DNA from: Archivesica marissinica
Taxonomy: Eukaryota > Mollusca > Bivalvia > Venerida > Vesicomyidae
NCBI GenBank assembly: GCA_014843695.1
Contig: CM026395.1
Coordinates: forward strand, 46,071,270 to 46,135,269
Length of the DNA stretch: 64,000 bases
Direction: 5' to 3'
Numbering within the stretch: position 1 is the first letter of the stretch; the number at the start of each line of letters is the position of its first letter. Both the position numbers and the translations under genes were made by a program. This document shows, piece after piece, positions 11,745-24,378 of this stretch. The notes under the pieces were generated by a model. The model did not search any database. It saw only the letters and a program-made list of their open reading frames with translations, and had not been told where the DNA came from.

Positions 11745-13084
11745 ATCGGCAACACTGATAGCTGGACGGATTTATAGCATAGGAATAACCGACTAGTATA
11801 ATTGATTAGTTACATAACCTTAGAGCTTCATGGATGAGATGGCAAACCGCGAATTAGACTATGCAAACATAGAAGGCGACATAGCCGTATTTCCCCGGAT
11901 GAGTCTTACACTAAACAAACTAATTAGGTATGTTTCTGAAATTATTCACATTTACAAACTAACTACTCATATATAAGTTCATTCAAACGTATTTTATAAA
12001 GGAAATTGTAAAATGTATGCGTTAAGGTACAGTTTAATGAATTTAAAACTGTTCATGTTAAAGATAATTCTGTTAATTCCGCTTTATACACAGTATATTA
12101 TCATCAACTGACATAGGTTGTTCCAAACCATTGTTGCAATAAGACATTAACACTTAGACTAAGGCCAAGCTTCGATCTCACATCACTATATTTACTTAAT
12201 AAATTTGCATCTTTGCTTTTAGTATACATGCACAATACATTTCATGCACTACTATCACTTTCTATCCACACACTTTAATTTTATTCAATGACTCCAAACT
12301 ATTATTTTTTACCAATAGCTGATCTGTATGAGCTGCGACGTATCCACACTATTCACAAATTAGAAGCATATTAAGATAAAACTTTCCAAAATTAAGAAAT
12401 ATTATTCGATTTGCCACATGTGTGGCTTTAATAAATAAAGAATATAAACACGTTGTTGTAACTATAAAACCTCCCGATAGTGAATCGGTGGTAGATGATA
12501 AGAGTGAAAGCGGACTACACCACTGTAGCGGAATTCAAACGTCTATAATCGATATATTATCTTCCCCCAACACATTGCTCTGTGGTCTCGAGCAAGAGAG
12601 AAAATCTCTGCTAATAAAGTCAAAACATTGGCAAATTCATCTAATGACCAGCCGCAGTCCAGTTCGTCCGGTAGGTTTGACCTCTGCACAGCCGAATAGA
12701 TTGCGCAAAAACGGCACTGGTATCAATTCTATAGAAGTCTTAGCATGGAGGTCAAATCGCAGAAAATGTGTTGTTTTGTAGTTTTTATTTTTCCCGTGTA
12801 ACCAAGGCGAGGTATAGGCCCAGACCACACACATGCGTGTTGCGGAGAACTAAAACAGTGGCTTTACAAGTAGGTTTAGATACTGGCAAAGTACGGCCGT
12901 TTAATTGTGTTACTTGCGGTTTGTTGACATTTCCCACATTGTTGTTCTTCAGTGTATGGCTTTGATAGTGACGCGGTGTCATTTTTAAACGTGCTTGGAC
13001 ATGGCCTTTTTTCTCTTTTGTTTAAGTATTTTAGCCAATACATTGAATCCAATGAGCCTGTCATTTTCTTTATAATTTAATGTG
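11745..13084. other. Upstream region of receptor exon; no supported gene
   Basis: The minus-strand flank holds a candidate acceptor (CTATCAG) about 17 bp before the ATG, so an upstream 5'UTR exon is possible. A plus-strand open frame of 119 codons at 12422-12781 has no recognisable motif, and overlapping minus-strand frames are equally long. I treat it as unassigned, possibly old transposon DNA. Confidence 0.4.
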
Positions 13085-15040
13085 TATTAAAATAAACATT
13101 CTCGGAAAAATGAATGGTCAGAATATTACAAGATCTCTATGAATTTGTCTATGAATGAATGGTAAGGATATTACAAGATCTATGACTGAATATGATTTCC
13201 GCTTGTACTTTATATAGTCTTTAAACATGCTCATTTCGTGAAGAAATGTGTTAATAATGTTCCATTCATTTGAACGTTGATTACTCAGGAAAAATGATTT
13301 GTAAATGCAAACAATTGATATAGTTAAAATCATGTTAAATACCCAATCAGTGTCAGTCGTAACCTAGCACAACACTCTGTAAAGTGTGCATACATTTCTG
13401 AATTCCAAGTGATTTAAAATGTGTTCGACAGTCTGTCCCAAAATGATTTGATTAAATGACAGTCAATAAAGAAGTGATCTAAATTGTCTGGTACTTTACA
13501 AAAGCTGCAGTTTGGATATTCGTTTATTTTCCATTTATACAAATTATGACAATTTGCAATAATTATTTGTATCGAAACTGTCTATATCTGTTATCAATAC
13601 ACATATTCATTTGTGAGTAAAATTGGTTGCATGCTATTTTGAGATAAAATCTACTCTCCCAGTACGATTGATGGTTTCAATGGTTTTCATTTCAAACGTA
13701 TATTGTTAATCGTTTTATTATTCAATTATTTTAACTTTGTTATGGAAATTATAGGTTCACGTTAAAGCGTGTGCGTATTGACTATTCAGTTTGCATTGTC
13801 TTAAGCTATGCATGGGTATTACGTTTTGAAGGATTCATTATTTCTGATATCCAATTAGAACGTTTTTGTAATTTGCCTAAAATAATGTCTGCGCTAATTT
13901 TGCCATTGTTATCTATTATATAGTTTACAAAAATTGTATCCGAGTTGATTCAATTATTAAACAGTATAGCTTTATGTTTGTATTTAAATAAATCATTGCC
14001 CCAAATTATTTCCTGTCGTATATCATAGAATGTGCAGATGTTATTTAATTTATATATTTTTTTTATATAAGTTCGTGTAAAATATTAGGACAGATGTACC
14101 AAAGCTGTCGAAATAATATTTTGAGATTATTTTCCAATTGGCTTTTTGCTGATGATAGCAGTGATTTTACTCATTTTATTTGTAACATGGCTGTGAGACT
14201 ATCTAAATCGATCATCTTCATTCCGCCATTTACTGTATTATTTATCAGTATACTTCTTTGGATTTTCTCTCTTTTATTACTCCATATGAAATTAAAAAAC
14301 CAAAGTATGTAGATTGTTCATGACATATTTAGGTAGATGTATGGATTGGAGCAAATAAGTAGGTTTGGAAGTAGGATATATTTTATAACACTAACCATAC
14401 TATAGAACGATAGTTTTCGCTTGTTCACTGGTTAATGAGATTTTGACATAATTCAATTTTAGATTCCTAATTTCATTTTTCACATTCTCTTTTACATCAA
14501 TTCCAAAGTATACCCCTAAAACTTTAACTGTTTTCTTCCATTTAATGTCGCCTACATTTGATAATTTTATTTACCTATCCACGTGTCTTCAGTTTTATCT
14601 ATGTTAAGAGTTAAACCTGAATATTTCCCGAACATATTAACAGTTAAAATTGCGTTATTGATGTCAGTCCTGGTTTAAACATATTCATTGCACTATCTAC
14701 ATTCACAAAACAATACATGTACACACAATCAAAGAATAGGAAAGGTTTAAAACGGAAGCAGAGCTTATATAGTTTCTCTACTTGCAGTTCAAAATACACA
14801 GTACTATATTGGACGGTGTGAAACTAATGTAAGTCTTGCTTAATTCTTTCAAATACACTAGTGTCATCGGCAAGTTGTGTTAGTTTTATATTGAACATCT
14901 CTTTGTTAGCTTGAACAGGAATACCAGAGAGATACTTGTATTATCGCGTAGTTTATTTGCTAAAACTTCAGCTACGATGATAAAAATAAGAGATGAAATG
15001 CTACAACCTTGACTGAGACCTCGTGATAGCTTAGTACTTT
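13085..15040 (-). mobile_element. Decayed L1-like non-LTR retrotransposon, 5'-truncated
   Basis: Minus-strand pieces of a reverse transcriptase are visible in order. At about 15080-14940 is NNGW...RGLSQGCSISSLIFII, the usual RGxxQGCPLSP block. At 14861-14875 is LADDT, the catalytic Asp pair. Near 14600 is KYSGLTLNIDKTEDTWIG. At about 13520-13430 is a C-terminal NCSFC...DHFFIDC...FW zinc-like module. At 13330-13120 is a lysine-rich tail. Stops and frameshifts lie between them, so it cannot encode a working enzyme. The 5' truncation falls at the 20-bp triplicate and microsatellite beginning at 15041. Clade assignment (L1/Tx1-like) is from motif style only. Confidence 0.75.
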
Positions 15041-15100
15041 GAGATAACCAACCATTGTTTGAGATAACCAACCATTGTTTGAGATAACCAACCATTGTTT
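15041..15100. repeat. 20-bp triplication at LINE edge
   Basis: Three exact copies of GAGATAACCAACCATTGTTT. One copy is LINE sequence (NNGW on the minus strand), so the triplication arose from the truncated LINE end. Confidence 0.95.
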
Positions 15101-16394
15101 AATATATATGAGATGATGTTGTTATATATATGAGATGATGTTGTTATATATATATGAGATGATGTTGTTATATATATATGAGATGATGTTGTTATATATA
15201 TGAGATGATGTTGTTATATATATATGAGATGATGTTGTTATATATATATGAGATGATGTTGTTATATATATGAGATGATGTTATATATATATGAGATGAT
15301 GTTGTTATATATATGAGATGATGTTATATATATATGAGATGATGTTATGTATATATGAGATGATGTTGTTATATATATATATGAGATGTTGTTATATATA
15401 TATGAGATGATGTTGTTATATATATATGAGATGATGTTGTTATATATATATGAGATGATGTTGTTATATATATATGAGATGATGTTGTTATATATATGAG
15501 ATGATGTTATATATATATGAGATGATGTTGTTATATATATGAGATGATGTTGTTATATATATATATGAGATGATGTTGTTATATATATGAGATGATGTTG
15601 TTATATATATATATGAGATGTTGTTATATATATATGAGATGATGTTGTTATATATATATGAGATGATGTTGTTATTATATGAGATGATGTTATATATATA
15701 TGAGATGATGTTGTATATATATGAGATGATGTTGTTATATATATATGAGATGATGTTATATATATATGAGATGATGTTATATATATATGAGATGATGTTA
15801 TATATATATGAGATGATGTTGTTATATATATGAGATGATGTTGTTATATATATATGAGATGATGTTATATATATATGAGATGATGTTGTTATATATATAT
15901 GAGATGATGTTATATATATATGAGATGATGTTGTTATATATATATGAGATGATGTTATATATATATGAGATGATGTTATATATATATGAGATGATGTTAT
16001 ATATATATGAGATGATGTTGTTATATATATGAGATGATTTGTTATATATATATGAGATGATGTTGTTATATATATATATGAGATGATGTTGTTATATATA
16101 TGAGATGATTTGTTATATATATATGAGATGATGTTGTTATATATATGAGATGATGTTGTTATATATATATGAGATGATGTTGTTATATATATGAGATGAT
16201 GTTGTTATATATATGAGATGATGTTGTTATATATATGAGATGATGTTGTTATATATATATATGAGATGATGTTGTTATATATATGAGATGATGTTGTTAT
16301 ATATATATATGAGATGATGTTGTTATATATATGAGATGATGTTGTTATATATATATGAGATGATGTTGTTATATATATGAGATGATGTTGTTAT
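15101..16394. repeat. ATATATGAGATGATGTTGTT microsatellite/VNTR
   Basis: Unit TATATATGAGATGATGTTGT with variable TA number and with or without the GTTGT step, so lengths run from about 15 to 22 bp. It continues directly from the triplication at the LINE edge. Confidence 0.95.
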
Positions 16395-16611
16395 ACAGGC
16401 CTAACAAGTGACTATGTATCAAGCATATGCTGTAGTATACTATTCTTAAAATAAAATAATAAAAACACATTATTTTGGTTTTGAACCCGAAACCATTTAT
16501 CCAGATCCAAAGCGACTGTGTCTCTAGTCCAGTCTCGTCTACGAACATTGTCAGCACAGTGCATGCATAAAACCGGGCCAAACTATGCAACCATCCTGCA
16601 AACTATGTGGA
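16395..16611. other. Unassigned spacer
   Basis: Short non-repetitive stretch. No gene signal. Confidence 0.5.
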
Positions 16612-16880
16612 CGTACTGATAGCACAATGGTAGCGCGTTCACTTCAGGTGTGACATACCCAGAGTTCGAGCCCAGGTGTAACCGCTACAATTGTACTCAT
16701 AGGCAGGCACCTAAATTTCTCATTGCCTCTTCTCTCTGGCACCTTTGGAATGAATCACGGGCTAATAATTTTCATCGGGATATGAACTACATTGGGTATG
16801 TGTGTACGTCGGAGGCATACAAGCTAAATTGGTGGTTACTTCCTACACCAATAAATAACTGAAAGACACATATTATTTCT
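16612..16880 (+). mobile_element. SINE with family-D-like head and a different tail
   Basis: Head ACTGATAGCACAATGGTAGCGCG with B box GAGTTCGAGCCC. The body has TTGTACTCATAGGCAGGCACC. The tail is GGGCTAATAATTTTCATCG, then GGATATGAACTACATTGGG, not the usual D tail. That tail recurs without a head at about 41505-41560. It ends CCAATAAATAACTGAAAGACACA, like the downstream flanks of the foldbacks at 18060 and 50092. Confidence 0.65.
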
Positions 16881-16889
16881 TAATTAAAG

Positions 16890-17203
16890 CATTATATTAT
16901 ATCACAGTATATAGAACTTGTTATGAGGTTTGGCTAAACCAAGGTGTGGGTGATGTTAATATATTACATTATATTATATCACAGTATATAGAACTTGTTA
17001 TGAGGTTTGGCTAAACCAAGGTGTGGGTGATGTTAATATATTACTATTATATTATACCACAGTATATAGAACTTGTTATGAGGTTTGGCTAAACCAAGGT
17101 GTGGGTGATGTTAATATATTACATTATATTATATCACAGTATATAGAACTTGTTATGAGGTTTGGCTAAACCAAGGTGTGGGTGATATTAATATATTACA
17201 TTA
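16890..17203. repeat. 77-bp tandem repeat, 4 copies
   Basis: Unit includes CACAGTATATAGAACTTG and GGTTTGGCTAAACCAAGG, the latter with an internal palindrome TTGGCTAAACCAA. Copies are almost identical; the third carries a few changes. Confidence 0.95.
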
Positions 17204-17830
17204 TATTGTTCTGCAACATATTAAATACCATTATTGGCATAGTTTAGAGAACTCGTCCATGGCATTGTTTTATAGATCGATTGCAACCATAACTCGAGTT
17301 AACAAATGTAAATCAAATATCAAATTGCCTTGTCTAGGTTATGAATGTCGTCACAGAGATTAGAAATTGAATGTGGTAGATGGAAAAAACCAATAAAGTA
17401 CACCTTTCAATAAAAGGAAATGCAATGGATGTAACAAAATAGAGGATGAATATCATTTTATTATTGAATGCTCACTTTATACTGATTTAAGAACACTTTA
17501 CACCATTGGCATATACCTGTGTTTAAATGTGATTAAATGTGTTGAATTAATGCAACAAGAAACAAACCATTTGAACGTCGTAGATCATTTGTCAATATCT
17601 AAACAGATCTACTTAATGTTGGTGTCAATGATGAATACTTAGTTGTTTTTATTTAGTGGTGTTATTTTTGTTTATAATAATTTTTATTGTATGTCTCTTC
17701 TGTCACAATTGTTTGTTGTGATTAGTGGCCATCACAATATGACCATGCATGTTTCATTGTGTAATGTTTTGTATTGATGCTTTGTTCATCGGCCAGAAAT
17801 GGCTTATTACGAAATACAGATATATATATT
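17204..17830 (+). mobile_element. Decayed LINE 3' end (RT C-terminus and 3'UTR)
   Basis: Near 17365 one frame reads LEIECGRWKKPIKYTF. After a stop and a shift the next reads RKCNGCNKIEDEYHFIIEC, then SLYTDLRT (about 17410-17500). This is the Cx2C...H...C module that follows the IExGRW motif at the C-terminus of many invertebrate non-LTR polymerases. Several frameshifts. A T-rich 3'UTR-like stretch follows to about 17830. Related to the better copy at 20045. Confidence 0.65.
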
Positions 17831-18059
17831 CGATTAATGCATGGAGCATATCGTTGTTCCACTTGAGTACATGTGAAGGACACTCACAATCCGATAGAGA
17901 GTGTCTTAATTTGCAGCTACCTCTCTAAATGCTACGCCTTCGCAAAATATTAAAACAAAGTCATACTTATCTTCTTTTTTTACTGATTGTCTGCATCCAA
18001 ATAACAAATATATGCTTACATATGATTAGGAAATACTATTTATCTTGCCGTCGTTCATC

Positions 18060-18170
18060 GGCGAATACAACACGGTTTGAAGTTCTGATGCGTAGTAATA
18101 AACAACGCAAGCCGTAAGCCTAAGAGGTTTCTTACTACGAATCAGAACTCCAAACCGTGTTGTATTCGCC
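18060..18170. mobile_element. Foldback (hairpin) element
   Basis: 39-bp arms (18060-18098 and 18132-18170) pair with two mismatches around a 33-nt loop. Arms begin GGCGAATACAACACGGTTTG. A looser relative is at 50092-50198, and both are followed by AATAAACAAC and an AAGACA word. MITE-like, with no coding capacity. Confidence 0.8.
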
Positions 18171-18908
18171 AATAAACAACAGAAAGACAAATAGTAATTT
18201 CATTTTAGCATGACCCATTATAATGCTACGAAAAAATAAATGGGTGTGTTATTTTGTCAGCGGAGTAAAAATGAACAGCCACAAAATAGACCGACTCTAA
18301 CCGTCGGTATTTGCAGATTTAACAACGGTATATTTGTGCTTTGTTTATAGGAACGATATATCAAGTATGGGTACAATTTTAAATATTGCATGCTACATGA
18401 TCTCAAACATGCAAGTGCATGGTTCACTAAAGGGTAGACATTCAAAAATGGCCAACATGAAATTGTCTAACCTTCCACTTAAATGTATTTGTTTTGTGTT
18501 GACTGTTGCTAATCTGAACTTGATTATATTCGATAAATGACTACTATATGGGCGGCTATTAGACTGTTCTAAGTTCTGTGCAATATTGAATTCATTGATA
18601 TGGTATAAGGGGGACAATCGTTGAATTCCTTACACCGTGAGATGCAGTATACGTTCATGAATTCAGTGTTCCGTTTATGAAATCTGAAATATGTTTAACT
18701 TAGATACATCTATATAACTACATCGATAAGTTACAGATAAGATAAGCCGATGTGTATGTAGTCAGTATGGCCGAGCGATGTCCAGACGACCATGTGACCA
18801 CGAATGATCATGTGACGCGCGTAGCATGACCAGTGTCAATTGACCGAAGTTTATATTAATTTGTCCATATTATCTGGACACTCACATATCAAAGAAAGAA
18901 AGTGAGGA
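18171..18908. other. Unassigned spacer
   Basis: No gene recognised. Overlapping short frames on both strands near 18257-18617 have no motif. CATGTGAC words repeat at about 18790-18815. Confidence 0.45.
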
Positions 18909-19140
18909 AGTCGTGATAGCGAAGTGGTAGCGCGTTCACTTCAGGTGCGAAATGACCGGAGTTCGAGCTCCGCTGGAACCGTTACGATTGTGTCCTTAGG
19001 CAAGGCATTTAAAGTCCACATGCATCTTATCTCTCCCGCGATTGTTTCCATCAGTAATGAGGTATCGATAGTGATTAATACATGTTGTATGAAGTTGTTT
19101 CGCAATCGAGCTAAAATAAATTTCTATAAACTAAAGAAAC
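18909..19140 (+). mobile_element. SINE family D, full-length copy
   Basis: Head GTCGTGATAGCGAAGTGGTA with GCGCGTTCACTTCAGG; B box GAGTTCGAGCTCC. Body TGTGTCCTTAGGCAAGGCAT. Tail GTAATGAGGTATCGATAGTG, then CGCAATCGAGCTAAAATAAA. Good reference copy for the family. Confidence 0.85.
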
Positions 19141-20044
19141 AAACAGAAGATAAGCTACTCATGTATCAAGACACGTGTTAAACAAAGAACAGGACTGGTA
19201 TATTTTCTTATCATGCACTGTCATGTTCACCATATGCCCTTCTTGTTGCCGGCGTGTATGTGTTTTACGTGTATGTATCTGGAGAAGTATCGTACAAAGT
19301 AGTCTGTGGTGGGATCCACCCATATGTCCATGGTAGAATTGTCCAACCTCCGCAAGCGACTGACAACTTTCTCACATATCATGTTATCACTGGTATTTGA
19401 TAGGGAGCGAACCAGCGGCCATGATGGTAACGATGAGACGAGGATACTAACAGCGGCGTGTTAGACGACTCGATCACATCTCTATAATTATACGAGTCCT
19501 ACACTAATGGCCCGTTCCTACTGCCGATCTGATTAACTCGATCGCCCAAATTCCCCGACCACGTTCGACCAACTACTTGATGAGGTTTGTACATGACTTC
19601 TACCCGACCGCTAATTGATGGTACACGACACCACGCGAGCATTAACGACTCATCCACGACCCCACGCGACCATTAACGACTCCTCCACGACCCCATGCGA
19701 CCATTAACGACTCCTCCACGACATCCACTCAGACCTCTACTCGATCATCCCGACCCACACACGATCTCTACTCGACCAACGCGTCATCTACTCGATCTCT
19801 ACTCGATCTCTACTCGATCTTTACCCGACCAGATCCACCTGACGCTATCGGGTATTATTCGAGTAGAGGTCCAAATGATCGGGTACTGATCCGTATTTTG
19901 ATCACGATAAACTAGATCTCAACATGATCATTTCTCGATTAACTCGACCTCTACTCGACCAATACCCCGATCGCTTCTCTAACGCGTGGCTTGTCGTCCC
20001 GTACTCGAACTATTTTGACATATCAAAAATGTTCGGGTAGGAAG
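19141..20044. repeat. Spacer grading into degenerate CTCGA-rich repeat
   Basis: 19141-19500 has no signal. From about 19500 to 20000 the DNA is rich in CTACTCGATC, CCCGACC and CATTAACGACTC words repeated at irregular spacing, like an old minisatellite. The start codon of the open frame beginning at 19991 lies in this repeat and is not a genuine start. Confidence 0.6.
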
Positions 20045-20810
20045 CCGAGCAAGGTAGACCACCCAGACTACACCTGCAGAGTGCGCCAGACCTATTCTGA
20101 ATTTAAACAAAGGATTATAGATGATTTTCTGCAGACTTCACAAGCTGATCTTCGAATAAATAAGGTACTTATATTATATAAAAATGTAAAGATTCAGTTT
20201 GGTTACGAATCGTACTTAGATATAATACTAAGCAGAAAATTAAGAATTGCATTTACAAAATTGAGACTATCAGCGCACAACTTACGGATTGAAACTGGCA
20301 GATATGGTAGAAACCGTATTGATCAACACGAAAGGTTATGTTTATTGTGTAATACAAACAACGTGGAAGATGAGTTTCATTTCATGTTTAAATGTGAGGT
20401 GTATAGTACACACATATATTAAACGTTTATATTCTAATCGATCAAGTATGTTCAAATTATTGCAAATATTTCAATGTGACAATTCCCCAGAGCTGGTTAA
20501 CTTTAGTAAATATATTCATGAAGCTTTATCCCTTCGTAATTCACTTGTTTAGGATATATGAGTTACCAGTTGAATACTCCCTACACTCTTAATACAGTCA
20601 TGATCATGTTTTGCATAGTCTAAAATCCATCATGACATTGTTATTAATTTTCCATGTATGTCCATAATCATTACATCATGTGTCCATCCTCATCATGATT
20701 GCATATATCATAATATTGTACTATATATATTGTAAATATGTTTAAATGTTACAGACGAGAAACTGTAAAGTTTAAGTCTTAATAAAGCATTCTTCTTCTT
20801 CTTCCTATCC
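20045..20810 (+). mobile_element. LINE 3' end: RT C-terminal domain plus 3'UTR, frameshifted
   Basis: The open frame to 20422 reads YSEFKQRIIDDF...LRIAFTKLRLSAHNL, RIETGRYG, LCLLCNTNNVEDEFHFMFKC. This is the C-terminal region with IETGR and a Cx2C...H...C module found in invertebrate non-LTR polymerases. Near 20400 the frame shifts by one; coding resemblance continues to 20552 (SSMFKLLQIFQ, NFSKYIHEALSLRNS). A 3'UTR follows with AATAAAG and a (TTC)n end at 20795-20805. The 5' part is missing. The catalytic RT domain is absent, so it is dead. Confidence 0.7.
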
Positions 20811-20923
20811 TCGATACATTTACTCGGGTTCATCTGATCGAAAATGGGAACCCACTATAATATTCGTTGCATGTGCGTAAAATATGATGATGGAAACTTA
20901 ATAATTATAAGTAATCACATTAA

Positions 20924-21493
20924 TATACTGCCATACCTTTGTGACATGTGATCATGTATACATAGAATATACTGCCATACCTTTGTGACATGTGATCATG
21001 TATACATAGAATATACTGCCATACCTTTGTGACATGTGATCATGTATACATAGAATATACTGCCATACCTTTGTGACATGTGATCATGTATACATAGAAT
21101 ATACTGCCATACCTTTGTGACATGTGATCATGTATACATAGAATATACTGCCATACCTTTGTGACATGTGATCATGTATACATAGAATATACTGCCATAC
21201 CTTTGTGACATGTGATCATGTATACATAGAATATACTGCCATACCTTTGTGACATGTGATCATGTATACATAGAATATACTGCCATACCTTTGTGACATG
21301 TGATCATGTATACATAGAATATACTGCCATACCTTTGTGACATGTGATCATGTATACATAGAATATACTGCCATACCTTTGTGACATGTGATCATGTATA
21401 CATAGAATATACTGCCATACCTTTGTGACATGTGATCATGTATACATAGAATATACTGCCATACCTTTGTGACATGTGATCATGTATACATAG
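20924..21493. repeat. 44-bp minisatellite, about 13 copies
   Basis: Unit AATATACTGCCATACCTTTG + TGACATGTGATCATGTATAC + ATAG. Copies are essentially identical, indicating very recent expansion or strong homogenisation. Confidence 0.97.
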
Positions 21494-22101
21494 GACGTTA
21501 AAATTCAACGGCTTGTGAGGACGGCACCAAGCTGTGGTGCATCGCTTGCATTATTCAAGGCTTCTCTTTGGCTTAGTGATATGAACAAACGTAACAGCTT
21601 CTCTGGTACGATCTGGTACGGTATGGTAAGTACGGTACGATCTGGTACGGTCTAGTATCTGAATTACACAAACCTCACTGACATCTTTATAGTCGGTTCA
21701 AAAGCTCATTCAGAGCGTGGGCTGTATTTCTTGCTATCTTGCCGACTCAAAATGAAATTTATCTTATCAATTAACCATTATTTTGAAAATTCTAACATGA
21801 GTCCGCATTTTGTCTGTATACGCAAAGAAGTAGTTAATTAACAATTCACAACCTGTAAATCAAACCAATTGATAATTCAATCACCTATCAATATTTCACG
21901 CGTCATCTGCGCCTTTGTTACTTGGACAAGATAGTGTATCGGAGCATAAAATGCAGTAATTGCAAATATGGCCTTTAATTTTAAGCAATGATAATATTTG
22001 TCTTTCAGTTATTTGTGTTTGATAATTGTTCACGTTGGTCGTGCTATTCATAGTCATGGATTGAGCATATACTGGAGATGTCATGCTGTTCACAGGAAAC
22101 A
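21494..22101. other. Unassigned spacer
   Basis: A short TCTGGTACGATCTGGTACGG repeat at about 21602-21652; otherwise no signal. Confidence 0.5.
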
Positions 22102-22524
22102 CGGGAGAAGATGTACTATGAACGATTCAGTGCGTTTCTCGGGTTGTGTCGTTATAATGTCGGGAGAAGATGCAATATGAACGATTCAGTGCGTTTCTCG
22201 GGTTGTGTCGTTATAATGTCGGGAGAAGATGCAATATGAACGATTCAGTGCGTTTCTCGGGTTGTGTCGTTATAATGTCGGGAGAAGATGCAATATGAAC
22301 GATTCAGTGCGTTTCTCGGGTTGTGTCGTTATAATGTCGGGTGAAGATGCACTATGAACGATTCAGTGCGTGTCTCGGGTTGTGTCGTTATAATGTCGGT
22401 TGAAGATGCACTATGAACGATTCAGTGCGTTTCTCGGGTTGTGTCGTTATACTGTCGGGTGAAGATGCATTATGAACGATTCAGTGCGTTTCTCGGGTTG
22501 TGTCGTTATAATGTCGGGTGAAGA
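22102..22524. repeat. 59-bp minisatellite, about 7 copies
   Basis: Unit GTCGGGAGAAGATGCAATAT + GAACGATTCAGTGCGTTTCT + CGGGTTGTGTCGTTATAAT. Later copies carry GGGTGAAG in place of GGGAGAAG, so at least two unit subtypes lie in blocks. Confidence 0.95.
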
Positions 22525-23012
22525 CATCAACCGTTTCTTCTTCTTTTCATGAGTTATTTAAATTAATGTTCTACACGTCTCCGGTGGAGTATACTATAAA
22601 GTATATAGCACACATAAATCCAGTAATGTTTTCTACAGCTAAACACCGTGAGCGATATTCAACCACAGTGACACATTCTTCTGTTCGAGAGAAAAATGCT
22701 GATTTCGCAATAATGCATTGTTATAAAAATATGCATTTTACCATGGTAGTATTCCGCAGATAACTCCTCAAACGCTAATATAAAAATCCATGACAATGTT
22801 AAGACAATCACCATATTTTGTAACTTTCTACAGTACACAGAAAAATACATCTGCACACCTTAGTAAGCTGGTCATTAATCTACCACGGCACTATATCGGT
22901 CCAGAGCAATACCACACGACCACTGGCACGCTCCTGGTCGATCCCCATCGCCTGATTTATACCACGTTTATGTTTACAGTATGATCGAACGATATTTCTC
23001 CGACAGAACAGT
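22525..23012. other. Unassigned spacer
   Basis: Short open frames on both strands without motifs; no gene supported. Confidence 0.5.
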
Positions 23013-23884
23013 GAAAGCCATGCTAGATGTGATAGCAATGCTAGATGTGAAAGCAATGCTGGATGTGAAAGCAATGCTGGATGTGAAAGCAATGCTGGAT
23101 GTGAAAGATATGCTAGATGTGAAAGCAATGCTAGATGTGAAAGCAAAGTTAGATGTGATAGCAATGCTAGATGTGATAGCAATGCTAGATGTGAAAGCAA
23201 AGTTAGATGTGATAGCAATGCTAGATGTGATAGCAATGCTAGATGTGATAGCAATGCTAGATGTGAAAGCAAAGTTAGATGTGATAGCAATGCTAGATGT
23301 GATAGCAATGCTAGATGTGAAAGCCATGCTAGATGTGATAGCAATGTTAGGTGTGATAGCAATGCTAGATGTGATAGCAATGCTAGATGTGATAGCAATG
23401 CTAGATGTGAAAGCCATGCTAGATGTGAAAGCAATGCTAGATGTGATAGCAATGATACATGTGATAGCTATGCTAGATGTGATAGCAATGCTAGATGTGA
23501 TAGCAATGCTAGATGTGATAGCAATGCTAGATGTGATAGCAATGCTAGATGTGATAGCAATGCTAGATGTGAAAGCCATGCTAGATGTGAAAGCAATGCT
23601 AGATGTGATAGCAATGATAAATGTAATAGCAATGATAGATGTGAAAGCAATGCTAGATGTGATAGCAATGATAGATGTGAAAGCAATGCTAGATGTGATA
23701 GCAATGATAGATGTGAAAGCCATGCTAGATGTGAAAGCTATGCTAGATGTGATAGCTATGCTAGATGTGACAGCAATGCTAGATGTTATAGCAATGCTAG
23801 ATGTGAAAGCAATGCTAGATGCGAAAGCAATGCTAGATGTGAAAGCAATGCTAGATGTGAAAGCTATGCTAGATGTGAAAGTGA
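23013..23884. repeat. 18-bp minisatellite, about 48 copies
   Basis: Unit GCTAGATGTGATAGCAAT with an AAA/ATA alternation (GTGAAAGC or GTGATAGC). Because 18 is a multiple of 3, a 309-codon plus-strand frame (22981-23910) reads as hexapeptides MLDVIA or MLDVKA, and two minus-strand frames are open as well. Openness on both strands and lack of synonymous-type variation argue against a protein. Confidence 0.95.
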
Positions 23885-24378
23885 TAGCAATGACATCACT
23901 GACGGATTGACACCGAAAGCGTTCGTGTTGATCTTATTTTAAGCGAGAATTGCTGGGAACCATAAGTGAACATTCAGTGAGAATAAATTGTGTACCTTAT
24001 TTGCTTCCAAACTGGCAAAGCTTGAAATAAAGCGGTTTACTGTAGATTATTGAAGGCATTGATATGCATTCGTTCTCTGTTCATAACGCCGTTGTATTAG
24101 ATTATTGTGTCGTTTCATCAACAGTTTAATATTCCGTATAATAGAGAGATTGATTATTCCGAGCCAGAACTGTAGTTTGCAGTTGTAACAACGCATTATT
24201 CGGGTTCTCTTCTGGCAATTTACTCTACAAACCATGCAACGCGTCTGTTAAACAGAGCTAGTGAGCAATTACTCTCAGCCTACATGGTAGAGGCGAACAT
24301 AATCATACAGACGGATATATCATTATTTAAAGTGTTGGTTCTACAGTTGTTGAGTTTAGTTAAAGCAGTCATTATACT
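23885..24378. other. Unassigned spacer
   Basis: No gene or repeat recognised. Confidence 0.5.

Noticed and set aside
11771..11777. TATA box (TATAAAT) upstream of the receptor ATG
   Set aside because: It lies only about 27 bp before the ATG, leaving no room for a 5' UTR, and AT-rich matches are common here.
12422..12781. 119-codon plus-strand ORF
   Set aside because: No motif, equal-length frames on the other strand and no splice or promoter support.
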